The notes beneath the pieces are model-generated. The model did not search any database. It had not been told where the DNA came from and saw only the letters and a program-made list of their open reading frames with translations. Positions 50,480 through 59,480 of a stretch of DNA of 64,000 nt are shown here, one piece after another (positions within the stretch are counted from its first letter, which is position 1; every line of letters starts with the position of its first letter). The stretch lies in NCBI RefSeq assembly GCF_001427795.1, contig NZ_LMHJ01000001.1, positions 1,637,664-1,701,663 of the forward strand. Reading direction: 5' to 3'. Both the position numbers and the translations under genes were made by a program. Origin of the DNA: Nocardioides sp. Root682. Lineage in GTDB: Bacteria; Actinomycetota; Actinomycetes; Propionibacteriales; Nocardioidaceae.

Positions 50480-51448
50480 TTACCTCCGGCTCCGCGCCTC
50501 CGCGACGGCGTACAGCGCGACCGACGCAGCCACTCCTGCGTTGAGCGACTCGAGGACACCTGCCATCGGGATCGAGAGCAGCCGGTCGCAGTTCTCCGCC
50601 ACCAGGCGGGCCAGGCCGTCACCCTCGGATCCGATGACGAGCACCAGCGGGCCCTTGACCAGGTCGGCGTCGGCGACGAGCTCCGGCAGGCTCAGGTCGC
50701 CGTCAGCGGCCAGGCCGATCACGAAGCAGCCGGCGTCCTGGTAGGCCTTGATCTGGCGGTTCAGGTTCACCGTCTGGGCGACAGGACAGCGGGCAGCGGC
50801 ACCGGCCGACGTCTTCCAGGCCGACGCCGTCATCGACGCGGCACGGCGCTCCGGGATCACGACGCCGTGCGCACCGAATCCGGCGGCACTGCGGACGATC
50901 GCACCGAGGTTGCGCGGGTCGGTGATCGAGTCGAGCATCACGATGAGCGGAGCCTCGGCCGCTTCGGTGGCCGCCTCGAGCAGGTCGTTCGGGTCGGCGT
51001 ACTCGTAGGGAGGGATCCGCGCGGCGATGCCCTGGTGGACAGCCTTGTCGGTGAGCTTGTCGAGCTCGGTGCGGCTGACCTCCATGAGGCCGACGCCCAT
51101 CTCCGCGGCGAGCCGGAAGACCTCACGCAGGCGGGTGTCGCGCTCGGTGTTGTCGGCGACGTAGACCGACGTGATCGGAACCTTCTCGCGCAGCGCCTCG
51201 AGCACCGAGTTGCGTCCGGCGATCCACTCGGCGTCGCTGGTCTTGCGGCCACCGCTGCTGGCGCCGGCGCGCTTGGCCTGGCGCTTCTTGTACTCCTCGG
51301 CCTTGTGCGTCTTGTGGTACGGGCGGTCGGCCGCCTTCGGCGTCGGGCCCTTGCCCTCGAGGCCGCGGCGGACCTGGCCACCGGATCCGGCCTGGGGCCT
51401 CTTGCTCGACTTGCGGATCGCGCCCTTGCGGCTCGAGTTCCCGGCCAT
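50480..51448 (-). CDS. rlmB: 23S rRNA (guanosine-2'-O-)-methyltransferase RlmB, TrmH family
   Basis: A 322-residue SPOUT methyltransferase. Residues 1-75 are basic and disordered (SSRKGAIRKSSKRPQ), as in actinobacterial members. SpoU_sub_bind follows (WIAGRNSVLEAL), then the knotted catalytic domain with DSITDPRNLGAIVRSA, VIGSEGDGLARL and SIPMAGVLESLNAGVAASV. It methylates G2251 of 23S rRNA in the P site region. It lies 1 nt after the cysS stop and forms the classical cysS-rlmB pair. Confidence 0.95.
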   Translation of the reverse strand: MAGNSSRKGAIRKSSKRPQAGSGGQVRRGLEGKGPTPKAADRPYHKTHKAEEYKKRQAKRAGASSGGRKTSDAEWIAGRNSVLEALREKVPITSVYVADNTERDTRLREVFRLAAEMGVGLMEVSRTELDKLTDKAVHQGIAARIPPYEYADPNDLLEAATEAAEAPLIVMLDSITDPRNLGAIVRSAAGFGAHGVVIPERRAASMTASAWKTSAGAAARCPVAQTVNLNRQIKAYQDAGCFVIGLAADGDLSLPELVADADLVKGPLVLVIGSEGDGLARLVAENCDRLLSIPMAGVLESLNAGVAASVALYAVAEARSRR

Positions 51449-51449
51449 T

Positions 51450-52868
51450 TCAGTTCACCGTCCAGGTAGGTCCATCAGGGGTGTCGGTGACTTCGATGCC
51501 AGCCGACTTGATTCGATCGCGGATCGCGTCCGCGCGTGCCCAGTCCTTGTCGGCGCGGGCTTGCGTGCGCTCGTCGAGAAGGCCTGCGACGAGGACGTCG
51601 ACCGCAGCGGTCAACCTCTCCTCGGTGTCCGTGGTCGCGCCGCTCGCTGCCCAGGCCGGGTCGGCCGGGTCGAGGCCAAGGATGTCGAGCATCGCCCGCA
51701 CCGAGCCGGCGCTGCCGCGCAGCGCCGTGAGGTCGTCACCGGCCAGGAGCTTGTTGCCCTCGCGGGTCACCTCGAACAGGGCGGCGAGAGCCGCCGGGGT
51801 GCCGAGGTCGTCGTCCATCGCCGTCACGAAGTCGGCGCACGGCACACCGAGCGGCACGTCGTCGCCCAGTGCGGCGGCAGCGCGCTCGAGGAACGACTCG
51901 ATCCGCCGATACCCGGCAGCCGCCTCCTCGAGCGCCTCGAACGAGAACTCCACGTGCGAGCGGTAGTGCGCTGCTGCCATGTAGTAGCGCAGCTCCACGC
52001 CCCGCACCCGCTGCAGGACCGACGGGATGCTGAGGGTGTTGCCGAGCGACTTGCTCATCTTCTCGCCGGCGGTGGTGATCCACGCGTTGTGCATCCAGTA
52101 CGACGCGAACGCGCCGCCCGCCGCACGCGACTGCGCCTGCTCGTTCTCGTGGTGGGGGAAGCGCAGGTCGACGCCGCCGCCGTGGATGTCGAACGCGGGA
52201 CCGAGGTACTTGCCCGCCATCGCGGAGCACTCGATGTGCCATCCGGGCCGGCCGCGGCCCCAGGGGCTCGGCCAGGACGCGGTCTCCGGCTCGGACTCCT
52301 TGCGGCCCTTCCACAGCGCGAAGTCACGAGGGTCACGCTTGCCGCGCGGGTCCGCGTCGGCGGCGGGCTCCATGTCGTCGATGCCCTGGTGGGTCAGCTC
52401 GCCGTACGACGGCCACGACCGTACGTCGAAGTAGACGTCACCGGACGCGTCAGCCGCCGGGTAGGCGTGACCGCGGGCGATCAGCTCCTCGATCATCACG
52501 ATCATCTCGGGCGTGTGCCCGGTGGCGGCCGGTTCGTAGGTCGGCGCCGCGACGTTCAGCGCGGAGTAGGCCCGGTCCAGCTCGATCTTCATCGCGTACG
52601 CGAGGTTGTACCAGGGGCGACCCTGCTCGGCGGACTTCGCGAGGATCTTGTCGTCGATGTCCGTGATGTTGCGGATGAACGTGACGTCGTACCCGCGGAA
52701 ACGCAGCCAGCGCTGGAGGACGTCGAAGTTCACGCCGGAGCGGACGTGCCCGACGTGCGGCTCGCTCTGGACCGTCAGACCGCACACGTACAGACTCGCC
52801 TTGCCCTCTTCAAGGGGCACGAAGTCACGCACTTCGCGAGTCGCAGTGTCATAGAGCCGGATGGTCAC
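51450..52868 (-). CDS. cysS: cysteinyl-tRNA synthetase
   Basis: A 472-residue class I synthetase: YVCGLTV supplies a zinc ligand, HVGHVRS is the HIGH motif, HIECSAMAG and [14 protein letters not shown] are the zinc/tRNA region, and KMSKSLGN is the KMSKS loop. It charges tRNA-Cys. GTG 52868 is the start, with TAGACT 6 nt upstream and no SD. In actinobacteria it usually follows ispF on the same strand; here ispF is divergent and separated by two genes. Confidence 0.97.
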   Translation of the reverse strand: MTIRLYDTATREVRDFVPLEEGKASLYVCGLTVQSEPHVGHVRSGVNFDVLQRWLRFRGYDVTFIRNITDIDDKILAKSAEQGRPWYNLAYAMKIELDRAYSALNVAAPTYEPAATGHTPEMIVMIEELIARGHAYPAADASGDVYFDVRSWPSYGELTHQGIDDMEPAADADPRGKRDPRDFALWKGRKESEPETASWPSPWGRGRPGWHIECSAMAGKYLGPAFDIHGGGVDLRFPHHENEQAQSRAAGGAFASYWMHNAWITTAGEKMSKSLGNTLSIPSVLQRVRGVELRYYMAAAHYRSHVEFSFEALEEAAAGYRRIESFLERAAAALGDDVPLGVPCADFVTAMDDDLGTPAALAALFEVTREGNKLLAGDDLTALRGSAGSVRAMLDILGLDPADPAWAASGATTDTEERLTAAVDVLVAGLLDERTQARADKDWARADAIRDRIKSAGIEVTDTPDGPTWTVN

Positions 52869-52874
52869 CGGGCA

Positions 52875-52880
52875 AGTCTA
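52875..52880 (-). promoter_or_regulatory. -10 element of a leaderless promoter for cysS
   Basis: TAGACT (minus strand), 6 nt, GTG 52868; same hexamer and spacing as for xpb. Confidence 0.5.
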
Positions 52881-52924
52881 GAGAAGTGCCGGGATCTGGG
52901 ACGCATCGTCGGCGACGGCGCTGG

Positions 52925-53665
52925 TCAGGCGGAGTATCCGCCGTCCACGTCCAGCTTCTGGCCGGTGATGAACCCGGCGCGGGACGAGGCGAGGAAGCAG
53001 ACCGCTTCGGCGATGTCGGCGGCCGACCCGAAGGTCCTCAGCGGGATGTTGCCGCGGGTGACCTCGAGTGCCCGCTCGTCGAGCTCGCCGGAGGAGATGA
53101 GCCGCTCGGCCATCCCGTCGTTGAGCATGCCGGGGCCCACGGCGTTGACCCGGACGCCGTACCGGCCCTCCTCGACGGCGAGGCCACGCACCATCGCCTC
53201 GACGGCTGCCTTGGGCGCAGAGGAGAGGCCGTCGCGCACGGGAAAGCGGGAGGTCGCAGCGGTCGTGACCGCGGTCAGTGAGCCGCGCGACTCCCGCAGG
53301 AACGGCAGGGCAGCGTGCGCGACCGCGAAGAATCCCGCGGCGTCGACGAGCAGCTGCTCCCCCATCGCCGACGGCGCCACCTTGGAGAGGTGGACCATCG
53401 GCACGTGCGGCCCGGCCGCATGGACGACCGTGTGCAGCCCACTGAGCTCGGCGGCGGCGTGGCGGACCACACGGGTCACCTCCTCGGTGTCCCCCAGGTC
53501 CAGTCCGTACGACGCCACGCCCACCTCGACCGGACGGGTGCGGTGGGTGACGGCGACACGGGCCCCACGCTCGATCAGCAGCTCGGCGATCGCGCGACCC
53601 AGGCCCCCGGAGCCACCGACGACAAGAGCCCCGCCCGTCAGGGCGGCGAAGTCCCGCGCGCTCAC
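52925..53665 (-). CDS. SDR family protein with degenerate catalytic site
   Basis: A 246-residue Rossmann-fold SDR. The dinucleotide loop GGSGGLGRA (about 17-25), HAAGPHVP and GVRVNAVGPGMLNDG are normal. In the catalytic helix SSAPKAAVEAM the Lys152 is present, but the Tyr four residues before it is Ser148 and the Ser position about 13 residues upstream is Thr. It is therefore not a classical dehydrogenase; a binding or altered-chemistry role is possible. GTG 53665 is 4 nt downstream of the molybdoenzyme stop, so both are in one operon. Confidence 0.85.
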   Translation of the reverse strand: MSARDFAALTGGALVVGGSGGLGRAIAELLIERGARVAVTHRTRPVEVGVASYGLDLGDTEEVTRVVRHAAAELSGLHTVVHAAGPHVPMVHLSKVAPSAMGEQLLVDAAGFFAVAHAALPFLRESRGSLTAVTTAATSRFPVRDGLSSAPKAAVEAMVRGLAVEEGRYGVRVNAVGPGMLNDGMAERLISSGELDERALEVTRGNIPLRTFGSAADIAEAVCFLASSRAGFITGQKLDVDGGYSA

Positions 53666-53669
53666 GCGC

Positions 53670-55208
53670 TCATGCGTTCGCGCTGACGTCGATGGTGTGC
53701 CATCCGGTCGCACCGTCGGGCAGAACGTCGGCGATCGCCCCGGTCTGCACGTTGCCGGCCTTGTCGGTGGCGCGGACCCGCAGCTGGTGCTCGCCCTCGT
53801 CGAGGTCGAGCGTCGTGCGCCACTGCACCCAGGTGTCGATGTTGGGCGTGGTCGCCAGCTCGGCTGGCTTCCAGGCGCCGCCGTCGACCTGGACCTCGAC
53901 CCCGGAGATGCCGGTGTGCTGGAGCCACGCGACGCCGGCGACGACGACCTCACCGGCGGAGACCTCGTCACCGTCGTGGGGCACCTCGATCTTGGAGGCG
54001 ATCTTGACCGGCCCCTGCTCGGACCAACCCTTGCCCGTCCAGTAGGCGTCGATCTCGTCGAACCGGGTGACCTCCATGTCGACGACCCACTTGGTCGCCG
54101 ACACGTAGCCGTAGAGCCCGGGCACGATCGTGCGCACCGGGAAGCCGTGCTCGATGAGGAGCGGCTCGCCGTTCATCGCGACGGCCAGCATCGCGTTGCG
54201 CTCGTCCATCAGCGCGCCCAGGGGGGTGCCGCAGGTCCAGCCGTCCTCGGAGGTCTGCAGCACGGCGTCGGCCCCGTCCTGCGGGCCGGCCTCAGCGAGG
54301 ATCGCGGCCAGGCGCACGCCGCTCCACCAGGCGTTGCCGATCAGGTCGCCCCCGACCTCGTTGGACACGCAGTTGAGGGTGATCCAGTCCTGGGTGATCT
54401 CGCGCGAGACCAGGTCCTGGTAGGTCAGCGTGATCTCCCGATCGACCATGCCGTGGATCCGCAGCTCCCAGTCGGCAGGCTCGATGGTCGGCTTGATGAA
54501 GGCCGTGTCGATCAGGTAGAAGTCCTCGCTCGGCGTCTGCCAGGGCGAGACGTTCTCGATGTCGAAGGCGGCGCCGTCCGGGACGTCCGGTGCGGTGATG
54601 CCCTCGATCCGCAGCAGCCGGCGGCTCTCCTCGGCCCGGCGGCGCGCACTGCCCGCGAGCCGTCCGAGCAGCCCGCCGAAGGCCGCGAACCCGGCCGTGG
54701 CGCCGGCGGCGATGAAGAAGTGGCGGCGGGTGTGCATCGGCTCGGCCGCAGGGTCGTCGCTGTCGGCGACCATCTCCCAGCGCCGCAGCCACTCGGCCAG
54801 GACGGCCAGCGCGACGATCCAGCACAACAGCCCGACCACGATCGGCGCGAAGTCGATGGGGCTCGGTGTGGGCTTGGCGAGCACCGCGACGACCGCGACG
54901 CCGGCCAGGACGCCGTACCCGACCATGGCGGCCCACCACCGGGTCCGGGCGAGCCGCCCGAGCACGGCGAACGTCACGGCGAGGAAGAGCATGATGCCGA
55001 CGACGAGGATCTTCTTGTCGTCCTTGTCGAAGGTGTCGATCGCCCATTTGACGACCGATCCGGGCGTCAGGTCCGCGAAGCCCTCCGCGACCACGACGAC
55101 GGGGGATTCCCGCACGTGGAGCAGTGCCGCTGCGGCGTAGCTCAGGGCCAGGCCGACCGCACCGGACAGCAGACCGGCGAAGGCCCACCAACCGCGGGAT
55201 GTCTTCAC
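53670..55208 (-). CDS. sulfite oxidase-type molybdopterin enzyme, membrane anchored
   Basis: A 512-residue protein. Residues 1-150 have four hydrophobic segments and hold it in the membrane; a basic [20 protein letters not shown] stretch near 158 looks like a former twin-arginine signal or an extra segment. Then come the Mo-cofactor domain with the Cys ligand in NCVSNEVGG and [13 protein letters not shown], and the C-terminal dimerisation domain with [17 protein letters not shown]. No partner haem subunit is adjacent, so the redox partner is unknown. GTG 55208 has GACAAT 7 nt upstream, probably leaderless. Confidence 0.92.
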   Translation of the reverse strand: MKTSRGWWAFAGLLSGAVGLALSYAAAALLHVRESPVVVVAEGFADLTPGSVVKWAIDTFDKDDKKILVVGIMLFLAVTFAVLGRLARTRWWAAMVGYGVLAGVAVVAVLAKPTPSPIDFAPIVVGLLCWIVALAVLAEWLRRWEMVADSDDPAAEPMHTRRHFFIAAGATAGFAAFGGLLGRLAGSARRRAEESRRLLRIEGITAPDVPDGAAFDIENVSPWQTPSEDFYLIDTAFIKPTIEPADWELRIHGMVDREITLTYQDLVSREITQDWITLNCVSNEVGGDLIGNAWWSGVRLAAILAEAGPQDGADAVLQTSEDGWTCGTPLGALMDERNAMLAVAMNGEPLLIEHGFPVRTIVPGLYGYVSATKWVVDMEVTRFDEIDAYWTGKGWSEQGPVKIASKIEVPHDGDEVSAGEVVVAGVAWLQHTGISGVEVQVDGGAWKPAELATTPNIDTWVQWRTTLDLDEGEHQLRVRATDKAGNVQTGAIADVLPDGATGWHTIDVSANA

Positions 55209-55215
55209 AGGGCCG

Positions 55216-55221
55216 ATTGTC
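55216..55221 (-). promoter_or_regulatory. -10 element of a leaderless promoter for the molybdoenzyme
   Basis: GACAAT (minus strand), 7 nt, GTG 55208. It faces the ispF -10 at 55229 in a 32-bp divergent gap. Confidence 0.4.
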
Positions 55222-55228
55222 CCTCAGG

Positions 55229-55234
55229 CATGAT
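55229..55234 (+). promoter_or_regulatory. -10 element of a leaderless promoter for ispF
   Basis: CATGAT, 6 nt, GTG 55241. No SD. Confidence 0.4.
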
Positions 55235-55240
55235 CAGAGC

Positions 55241-55762
55241 GTGAACCCAACTGCCAACGGGAGTGTCGCCGCCGCGCTCGCCGGGCTCCGCACCGGCATC
55301 GGCACCGACGTCCACCGCGTCGTCCCCCGCGTGGACGACGACGCGCCGCTGGCCCTCGGTGGACTGCTCTGGCCCGACGAGGACGTCCGTCTCGAGGGTC
55401 ACTCGGACGCCGACGTCGCGGCCCACGCGATCTGCGACGCCCTGCTCTCGGCAGCGGGCCTCGGCGACCTCGGCAGCAATTTCGGTACGGCGGAACCGCA
55501 GTGGTCGGGCGCGAGCGGGGCCGCCCTGCTCGGCGAGACCCGGCGCCGGGTCGAGGCGGCCGGGTTCTCGGTGATCAACGTCGCCGTCCAGGTGATCGGC
55601 AACCGCCCGAAGATCGGTCCGCGGCGAGCCGAGGCCGAGGCGGCACTGGGTGGGGTGCTGGACGCCCCCGTCTCGCTCTCGGCCACCACCACCGACGGGC
55701 TGGGCCTCACGGGTCGTGGCGAAGGGGTGGCGGCGATCGCGACCGCACTGCTGAGTCACTGA
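55241..55762 (+). CDS. ispF: 2-C-methyl-D-erythritol 2,4-cyclodiphosphate synthase
   Basis: A 173-residue MEP-pathway enzyme. GTDVHR holds the zinc-binding Asp and His, [17 protein letters not shown] the next His and the family signature, and [17 protein letters not shown] the C-terminal CMP-binding turn. It converts CDP-ME 2-phosphate to MEcPP for isoprenoid synthesis. The start GTG 55241 is leaderless by spacing. The frame upstream of 55241 is antisense to the molybdoenzyme. ispD lies 1.5 kb downstream, so the usual ispD-ispF unit is opened. Confidence 0.96.
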   Translation: MNPTANGSVAAALAGLRTGIGTDVHRVVPRVDDDAPLALGGLLWPDEDVRLEGHSDADVAAHAICDALLSAAGLGDLGSNFGTAEPQWSGASGAALLGETRRRVEAAGFSVINVAVQVIGNRPKIGPRRAEAEAALGGVLDAPVSLSATTTDGLGLTGRGEGVAAIATALLSH

Positions 55763-55861
55763 GCCCGTCCCACGACTCGGAAGTTCCCGCAACACGCTGT
55801 CGCAGGTGTACCTGTGCGTGGCAGGGTGGCGGCCGACACCGGCGTCGAGGGAGGACCCAGC

Positions 55862-56773
55862 GTGACCCAGCACGACGTGATCACCGAGGACGGCCTGCGC
55901 ATCCACGTGACCGTCCGCGGGCAGGCAGATGCACCACTGTCGGTGTTGCTCGCCCACTGCTGGACGGCGGACGAGTCGGACTGGCACTACCAGGTGGCCG
56001 ACCTGCTCAGCCGCTACGGGCACCAGATCCGGCTGATCACCTGGGACCACCGCGGCCACGGCCGGTCCGATCGCGCACCGGAAGCGGCCTGCACGGTGCC
56101 CCACCTGACCCGCGACATGGGCCTGGTCATCGACGCCTTCGCGCCCGATGGTCGCCTGGTCCTCGCGGGCCACTCCATCGGCGGCATGTCGATCACCGCG
56201 CTCCCCGAGGAACGGCCCGACCTGATGGACCGCCTCGACGGCGCACTGTTCGTCAGCACGTCGTGCGGAGAGATGAACAAGGTGACCCTCGGACTGCCAC
56301 CGCAGGCAGGAGCCCTGCTGCGCGACCGGCTGCCGCTGGTGCTGGCCAGCCGATCGCGGATGCTCAGCCTCAGCCGGCGCGAGAAGTACCCCGTGATCGA
56401 GCGCCAGATCACCAAGCGCTTCCTGTTCGGGCGACCGGCACAGCCGCGCGACGTCGGCCACGTCGTCGACCAGCTCATCAAAGCCGGGCCCGACACCATG
56501 TCCGGCTTCTTCAAGGACATGATGACGCACGACCGGGTCGGCAACCTGTCCGCGTTCGACGACATCCCCACGACCGTGCTGGTCGGCAGTCGTGACCTGC
56601 TCACCCCGCCCGGGCACGCCGCCAGGATCGCCCGCGGCATCCGCGGCGCCCGGATGCTCGTGGCCCCCGACGCCGGCCACTACCTGCCGTTCGAACGACG
56701 CGACCTGGTCAGCGGCGAGCTGTCCGTGCTGATCGACCGTTCGCTCGCGCGAGCCGGCTCAGCCGTGGCGTAG
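55862..56773 (+). CDS. alpha/beta hydrolase
   Basis: A 303-residue alpha/beta hydrolase: oxyanion-side LLAHCWTADESDWHYQ, WDHRGHGRSDRA, nucleophile elbow GHSIGG, acid in LVGSRDLLTPP, and catalytic His in APDAGHYLPFE. It may act on esters, epoxides or amides; the substrate is unknown. GTG 55862 was chosen because GGAGG lies 8-9 nt upstream; the longer frame to 55814 has no SD. It lies between ispF and a NirD-like gene, breaking the ispD-ispF neighbourhood. Confidence 0.88.
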   Translation: MTQHDVITEDGLRIHVTVRGQADAPLSVLLAHCWTADESDWHYQVADLLSRYGHQIRLITWDHRGHGRSDRAPEAACTVPHLTRDMGLVIDAFAPDGRLVLAGHSIGGMSITALPEERPDLMDRLDGALFVSTSCGEMNKVTLGLPPQAGALLRDRLPLVLASRSRMLSLSRREKYPVIERQITKRFLFGRPAQPRDVGHVVDQLIKAGPDTMSGFFKDMMTHDRVGNLSAFDDIPTTVLVGSRDLLTPPGHAARIARGIRGARMLVAPDAGHYLPFERRDLVSGELSVLIDRSLARAGSAVA

Positions 56774-56778
56774 AGGGA

Positions 56779-57144
56779 CTAGGCGGCAGCGGTCTTCCGG
56801 TGACCGACGAGCACGACGCCCTCGACCACCTTGACGTCGTACGCCGGCACAGCGGCGTGGACGTCGTCCAGGCACCGTCCGGTTCGCAGGTCGAAGGCGT
56901 GCCGATGGGCCGGTGACGCGACGAACGGCGTCTCGCCGCGGCGCCCCACGATGCCCTTGGAGATGCCCCCGATCGCGTGCCGTGCGAACGGGTCGTGGTT
57001 GCCGAGCGCGTAGACCGCGTCATCCCCCGTCCGGAAGATCGCGATCGCCTGCCCGTGCACCAGCGCGGTCACACCGCGATCGACCTCGAGCTCAGCCATC
57101 CGGCAGACCGGTTGCCACTCCTCCACGGCCCCGCGACCTCTCAT
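56779..57144 (-). CDS. nirD: NirD-like small subunit (Rieske fold without Cys ligands)
   Basis: A 121-residue protein of the Rieske_2/NirD family. [12 protein letters not shown] and [14 protein letters not shown] correspond to the Rieske cluster loops but lack the two Cys, as in NirD, the small subunit of assimilatory NADH-nitrite reductase. No nirB or nitrate reductase gene is nearby, so it may be an orphan or serve an unlinked NirB. ATG 57144 has TACGTT 7 nt upstream and no SD. It ends 6 bp from the stop of the alpha/beta hydrolase gene. Confidence 0.82.
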   Translation of the reverse strand: MRGRGAVEEWQPVCRMAELEVDRGVTALVHGQAIAIFRTGDDAVYALGNHDPFARHAIGGISKGIVGRRGETPFVASPAHRHAFDLRTGRCLDDVHAAVPAYDVKVVEGVVLVGHRKTAAA

Positions 57145-57151
57145 GCCTGTG

Positions 57152-57157
57152 AACGTA
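57152..57157 (-). promoter_or_regulatory. -10 element of a leaderless promoter for nirD
   Basis: TACGTT (minus strand), 7 nt, ATG 57144. Confidence 0.4.
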
Positions 57158-57258
57158 GGTCGGTGTTGTTCTCGCCAGCGTTTCGCTGTGTAACGGGGAG
57201 GAAAACGCTTTCTCCCAGTTGCTCGGCTCCCGACCCTCCCCGGACGGCGTGCGGCGAC

Positions 57259-57264
57259 TACTCT
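57259..57264 (+). promoter_or_regulatory. -10 element of a leaderless promoter for ispD
   Basis: TACTCT, 6 nt, GTG 57271. No SD. Confidence 0.5.
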
Positions 57265-57270
57265 CGCCCG

Positions 57271-58008
57271 GTGTCGACTCCCGCCCCCGCCGCATCGGAT
57301 CCGGTTCCGCCCCGTGCCGCTGTCGTCGTCCTGGCGGCCGGTAGCGGCACCCGCGTCGGCGCCGACGTGAACAAGGTGTTGCTGACCCTGCGGGACCGAC
57401 CACTCCTGGCCTGGTCGGTACAGACCGCACTGTCGCTCCCGGACGTCGCACCGGTCGTGGTCGTCTGCCGCCCGGGCGAACGCACGACCATCGCGCAGGC
57501 GCTCGCGCCGCACGTCGGCGACCGCGAGGTGCTGCTGATCGACGGTGGCGCGACCCGCCAGGCCTCCGAACAGGCCGCCCTCGACCTGCTCGCCCCTGTG
57601 GTCGCCGCCGGGGAGATCGACGTGATCGCGATCCACGACGGCGCGCGGCCGCTCGCCGGGACCGACCTGTTCGAGCGGGTCATCGCCATCGCTCGTGAGT
57701 ACGGCGGCGCCGTACCCACACTGGAGCTGGCCGGCCTGTTCCCGCGCCCCGCCATCGGGACGTCGATGCCCACCGACCCGGGCAGCCGGTTGGTCGGCGT
57801 CCAGACGCCGCAGGCGTTCCGCGCCGCGCCGCTCGTCGCGGCCTACGCCGCGGCGAGGGCAGCGGGCTTCGACGGCACCGACACCGCCGCAGCCTTCGCA
57901 CAGTTCGCGCCCGGTGGGGGCACGATCCGGGCCGTCCCGGCCGGGGCGAGGAACCTCAAGGTCACCTTCGCCGAAGACCTGCCCGTCGCCGAGGCACTGC
58001 TCGGTTAG
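57271..58008 (+). CDS. ispD: 2-C-methyl-D-erythritol 4-phosphate cytidylyltransferase
   Basis: A 245-residue Isp[21 protein letters not shown] is the CTP-binding loop, IHDGARPL the catalytic Asp segment, and [15 protein letters not shown] with DGTDTAAAF the metal and product-binding part. It forms CDP-methylerythritol in the MEP pathway. The N terminus carries a Pro/Ala-rich extension of about 14 residues. The enzyme is convergent with a shorter IspD-like gene 22 bp away. Confidence 0.96.
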   Translation: MSTPAPAASDPVPPRAAVVVLAAGSGTRVGADVNKVLLTLRDRPLLAWSVQTALSLPDVAPVVVVCRPGERTTIAQALAPHVGDREVLLIDGGATRQASEQAALDLLAPVVAAGEIDVIAIHDGARPLAGTDLFERVIAIAREYGGAVPTLELAGLFPRPAIGTSMPTDPGSRLVGVQTPQAFRAAPLVAAYAAARAAGFDGTDTAAAFAQFAPGGGTIRAVPAGARNLKVTFAEDLPVAEALLG

Positions 58009-58019
58009 AAGTCGCGGAC

Positions 58020-58045
58020 GACCGACCGGTCAGCGGGGGTCGGTC
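58020..58045. terminator. hairpin between ispD and the IspD-like gene
   Basis: GACCGACC and GGTCGGTC form an 8-bp stem with a 10-nt loop at the junction of the two convergent genes; the right arm lies inside the IspD-like coding end. Candidate terminator only. Confidence 0.35.
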
Positions 58046-58626
58046 AGGGCGGCCAGCACCGCGATGTCCTCGTCCGAGCCCACCCGCCGCGCCTCGGGGG
58101 GCGCCTCGACGAACTCGACCCGCTCGTCGCCGTACCTCTCCCGCAGGGTGGCGACCAGCTCGAGGAAGTCGGTCGAGGGCAAGGGTCCGCCTGCCGCGAA
58201 CAGGTCCTCGACCACCGACGGCGGCAGCACCACCGGCGAGCAGATCGCGAGCAGCTCGTCGCGATCGACGGTCTCGCCCAGGGTCTGCTCACGAACCACC
58301 TTGACGGTGTCGGTCACCGGACGGACACCGACGACGATCCGGTCCTCGACACCGGCCCGATCGGCGCAGCGGGCCAGGAAAGCGGGCGGGGTCATCGGGC
58401 ACAACGGGTCGTGCAGCAGCACGGCCTCACCGCGTTCGGCGACGAGCTCCCACGGCACGGTCTGGTCGATCAGGTCGATCCCGGCTTCGCCGGCCGCCCA
58501 GGCGGCAGCAGCGACGAGTGACTCGCCGTGGATCAGGTGGAACGGGAGCGCACCGCGGCCCTCCTCGACCACCATCCCCGAGACGGGGGCACAAATGTCA
58601 ACGACGTCGTACGGATGGGGGCTCAT
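58030..58626 (-). CDS. IspD-like nucleotidyltransferase paralogue lacking the CTP-binding loop
   Basis: A 198-residue protein related to IspD in its central and C-terminal parts: PFHLIHGESLVAAAAWAAG, LLHDPLCPMTPPAFL (compare the IHDGARPL segment of IspD) and GVRPVTDTVKVVREQTLG. The N-terminal AAGxGxRxG loop that binds CTP is missing; the protein begins MSPHPYDVVDICAP instead. It is therefore either a non-cytidylyltransferase paralogue or a regulatory protein. ATG 58626 is used. It lies between ispD and carD. Confidence 0.75.
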   Translation of the reverse strand: MSPHPYDVVDICAPVSGMVVEEGRGALPFHLIHGESLVAAAAWAAGEAGIDLIDQTVPWELVAERGEAVLLHDPLCPMTPPAFLARCADRAGVEDRIVVGVRPVTDTVKVVREQTLGETVDRDELLAICSPVVLPPSVVEDLFAAGGPLPSTDFLELVATLRERYGDERVEFVEAPPEARRVGSDEDIAVLAALTDPR

Positions 58627-58734
58627 CAGGGCCCCACCGTACGACGTCGTCGATCATTGGTCGGCAGCGCGTCGGGAGGCGTCGTGGCTGCGAGCTTGCT
58701 CGCCGCTGAACGCCGGAGACGCGCTCGACCCAAA

Positions 58735-59220
58735 CTAACTGGCGAGGACTTCGTCCAGGATCGTCTCGGCCTTGTCCTCGTTGGTGTGCTCGGCGAGCGC
58801 GAGCTCGGAGACGAGGATCTGACGAGCCTTGGCGAGCATGCGCTTCTCGCCGGCCGACAGCCCGCGGTCCCGCTCACGGCGCCACAGGTCGCGGACGACC
58901 TCGGCCACCTTCATGACATCGCCACTGTGCAACTTCTCGAGGTTCGCCTTGTAGCGACGCGACCAGTTGGTCGGCTCCTCGACGTGCTCGGCCCGAAGGA
59001 CGCCGAACACACGGTCCAGGCCTTCCTTGTCCACCACGTCGCGGACCCCGACAAGATCGAGGTTGCAAGCCGGAACCCGGACAACCAGGTCCTGCTGGGC
59101 GACGATCCGGAGAACGAGGTACTCCCGAGCTTCCCCCTTGATCGTCCGCATCTCGATGTTTTCGATGACCGCAGCCCCGTGATTGGGGTAGACGACCGTT
59201 TCGCCGACGGTGAAAGTCAT
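58735..59220 (-). CDS. carD: CarD family transcriptional regulator
   Basis: A 161-residue CarD. The N-terminal RNA polymerase interaction domain has [15 protein letters not shown] and the beta-sheet core; the C-terminal helical DNA-binding domain has [22 protein letters not shown] and [17 protein letters not shown]. In actinobacteria CarD binds RNA polymerase beta and stabilises the open complex at rRNA and many other promoters. ATG 59220 has GGAAGGGG. -10 TAGCAT lies about 30 bp upstream. It is the first gene of the usual carD-ispD-ispF neighbourhood. Confidence 0.97.
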   Translation of the reverse strand: MTFTVGETVVYPNHGAAVIENIEMRTIKGEAREYLVLRIVAQQDLVVRVPACNLDLVGVRDVVDKEGLDRVFGVLRAEHVEEPTNWSRRYKANLEKLHSGDVMKVAEVVRDLWRRERDRGLSAGEKRMLAKARQILVSELALAEHTNEDKAETILDEVLAS

Positions 59221-59249
59221 ATGTGAAAAGCCCCTTCCTAGGGTGACCT

Positions 59250-59255
59250 ATGCTA
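59250..59255 (-). promoter_or_regulatory. candidate -10 element for carD
   Basis: TAGCAT (minus strand) 30 bp upstream of the carD ATG, giving a short leader that contains the GGAAGGGG SD. A weak TTCGTG -35 lies 19 bp further up. Confidence 0.4.
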
Positions 59256-59467
59256 CCACGCCCTGGGCCGGTCCCACGAAGCGTTTGCGCAGGTCAGGGC
59301 CGCATTGGCTGGCTTGACAACGCGGGTGAGGTGTGTTCGGCCGGCACGGTTGCCCGTGAGACAGATCACCTGACCGGGGTACGACGGCCCCCCACCGCCC
59401 ACGCGGACGACACCGATGTGGGACAGACGTTTCGGCGGGCCCGCGCACAAGGCGCCGGAGCGTGGTC

Positions 59468-59473
59468 AATACT
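59468..59473 (+). promoter_or_regulatory. -10 element of a leaderless promoter for the UbiA-fold gene
   Basis: AATACT, 7 nt, ATG 59481. No SD. A TTGACA at 59314-59319 belongs to no obvious promoter at this spacing. Confidence 0.4.
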
Positions 59474-59480
59474 GCTCGTC

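Noticed and set aside
51171..55244. 1357-residue open frame on the plus strand
   Set aside because: It lies antisense to cysS, the SDR and the molybdoenzyme, has Arg/Val/Gly/Asp-rich composition typical of shadow frames in GC-rich DNA, and shows no domain.
59221..59480. A small gene in the 260-bp gap between carD and the UbiA-fold gene
   Set aside because: Frames here are out-of-frame shadows without SD. Only promoter-like elements were recognised.
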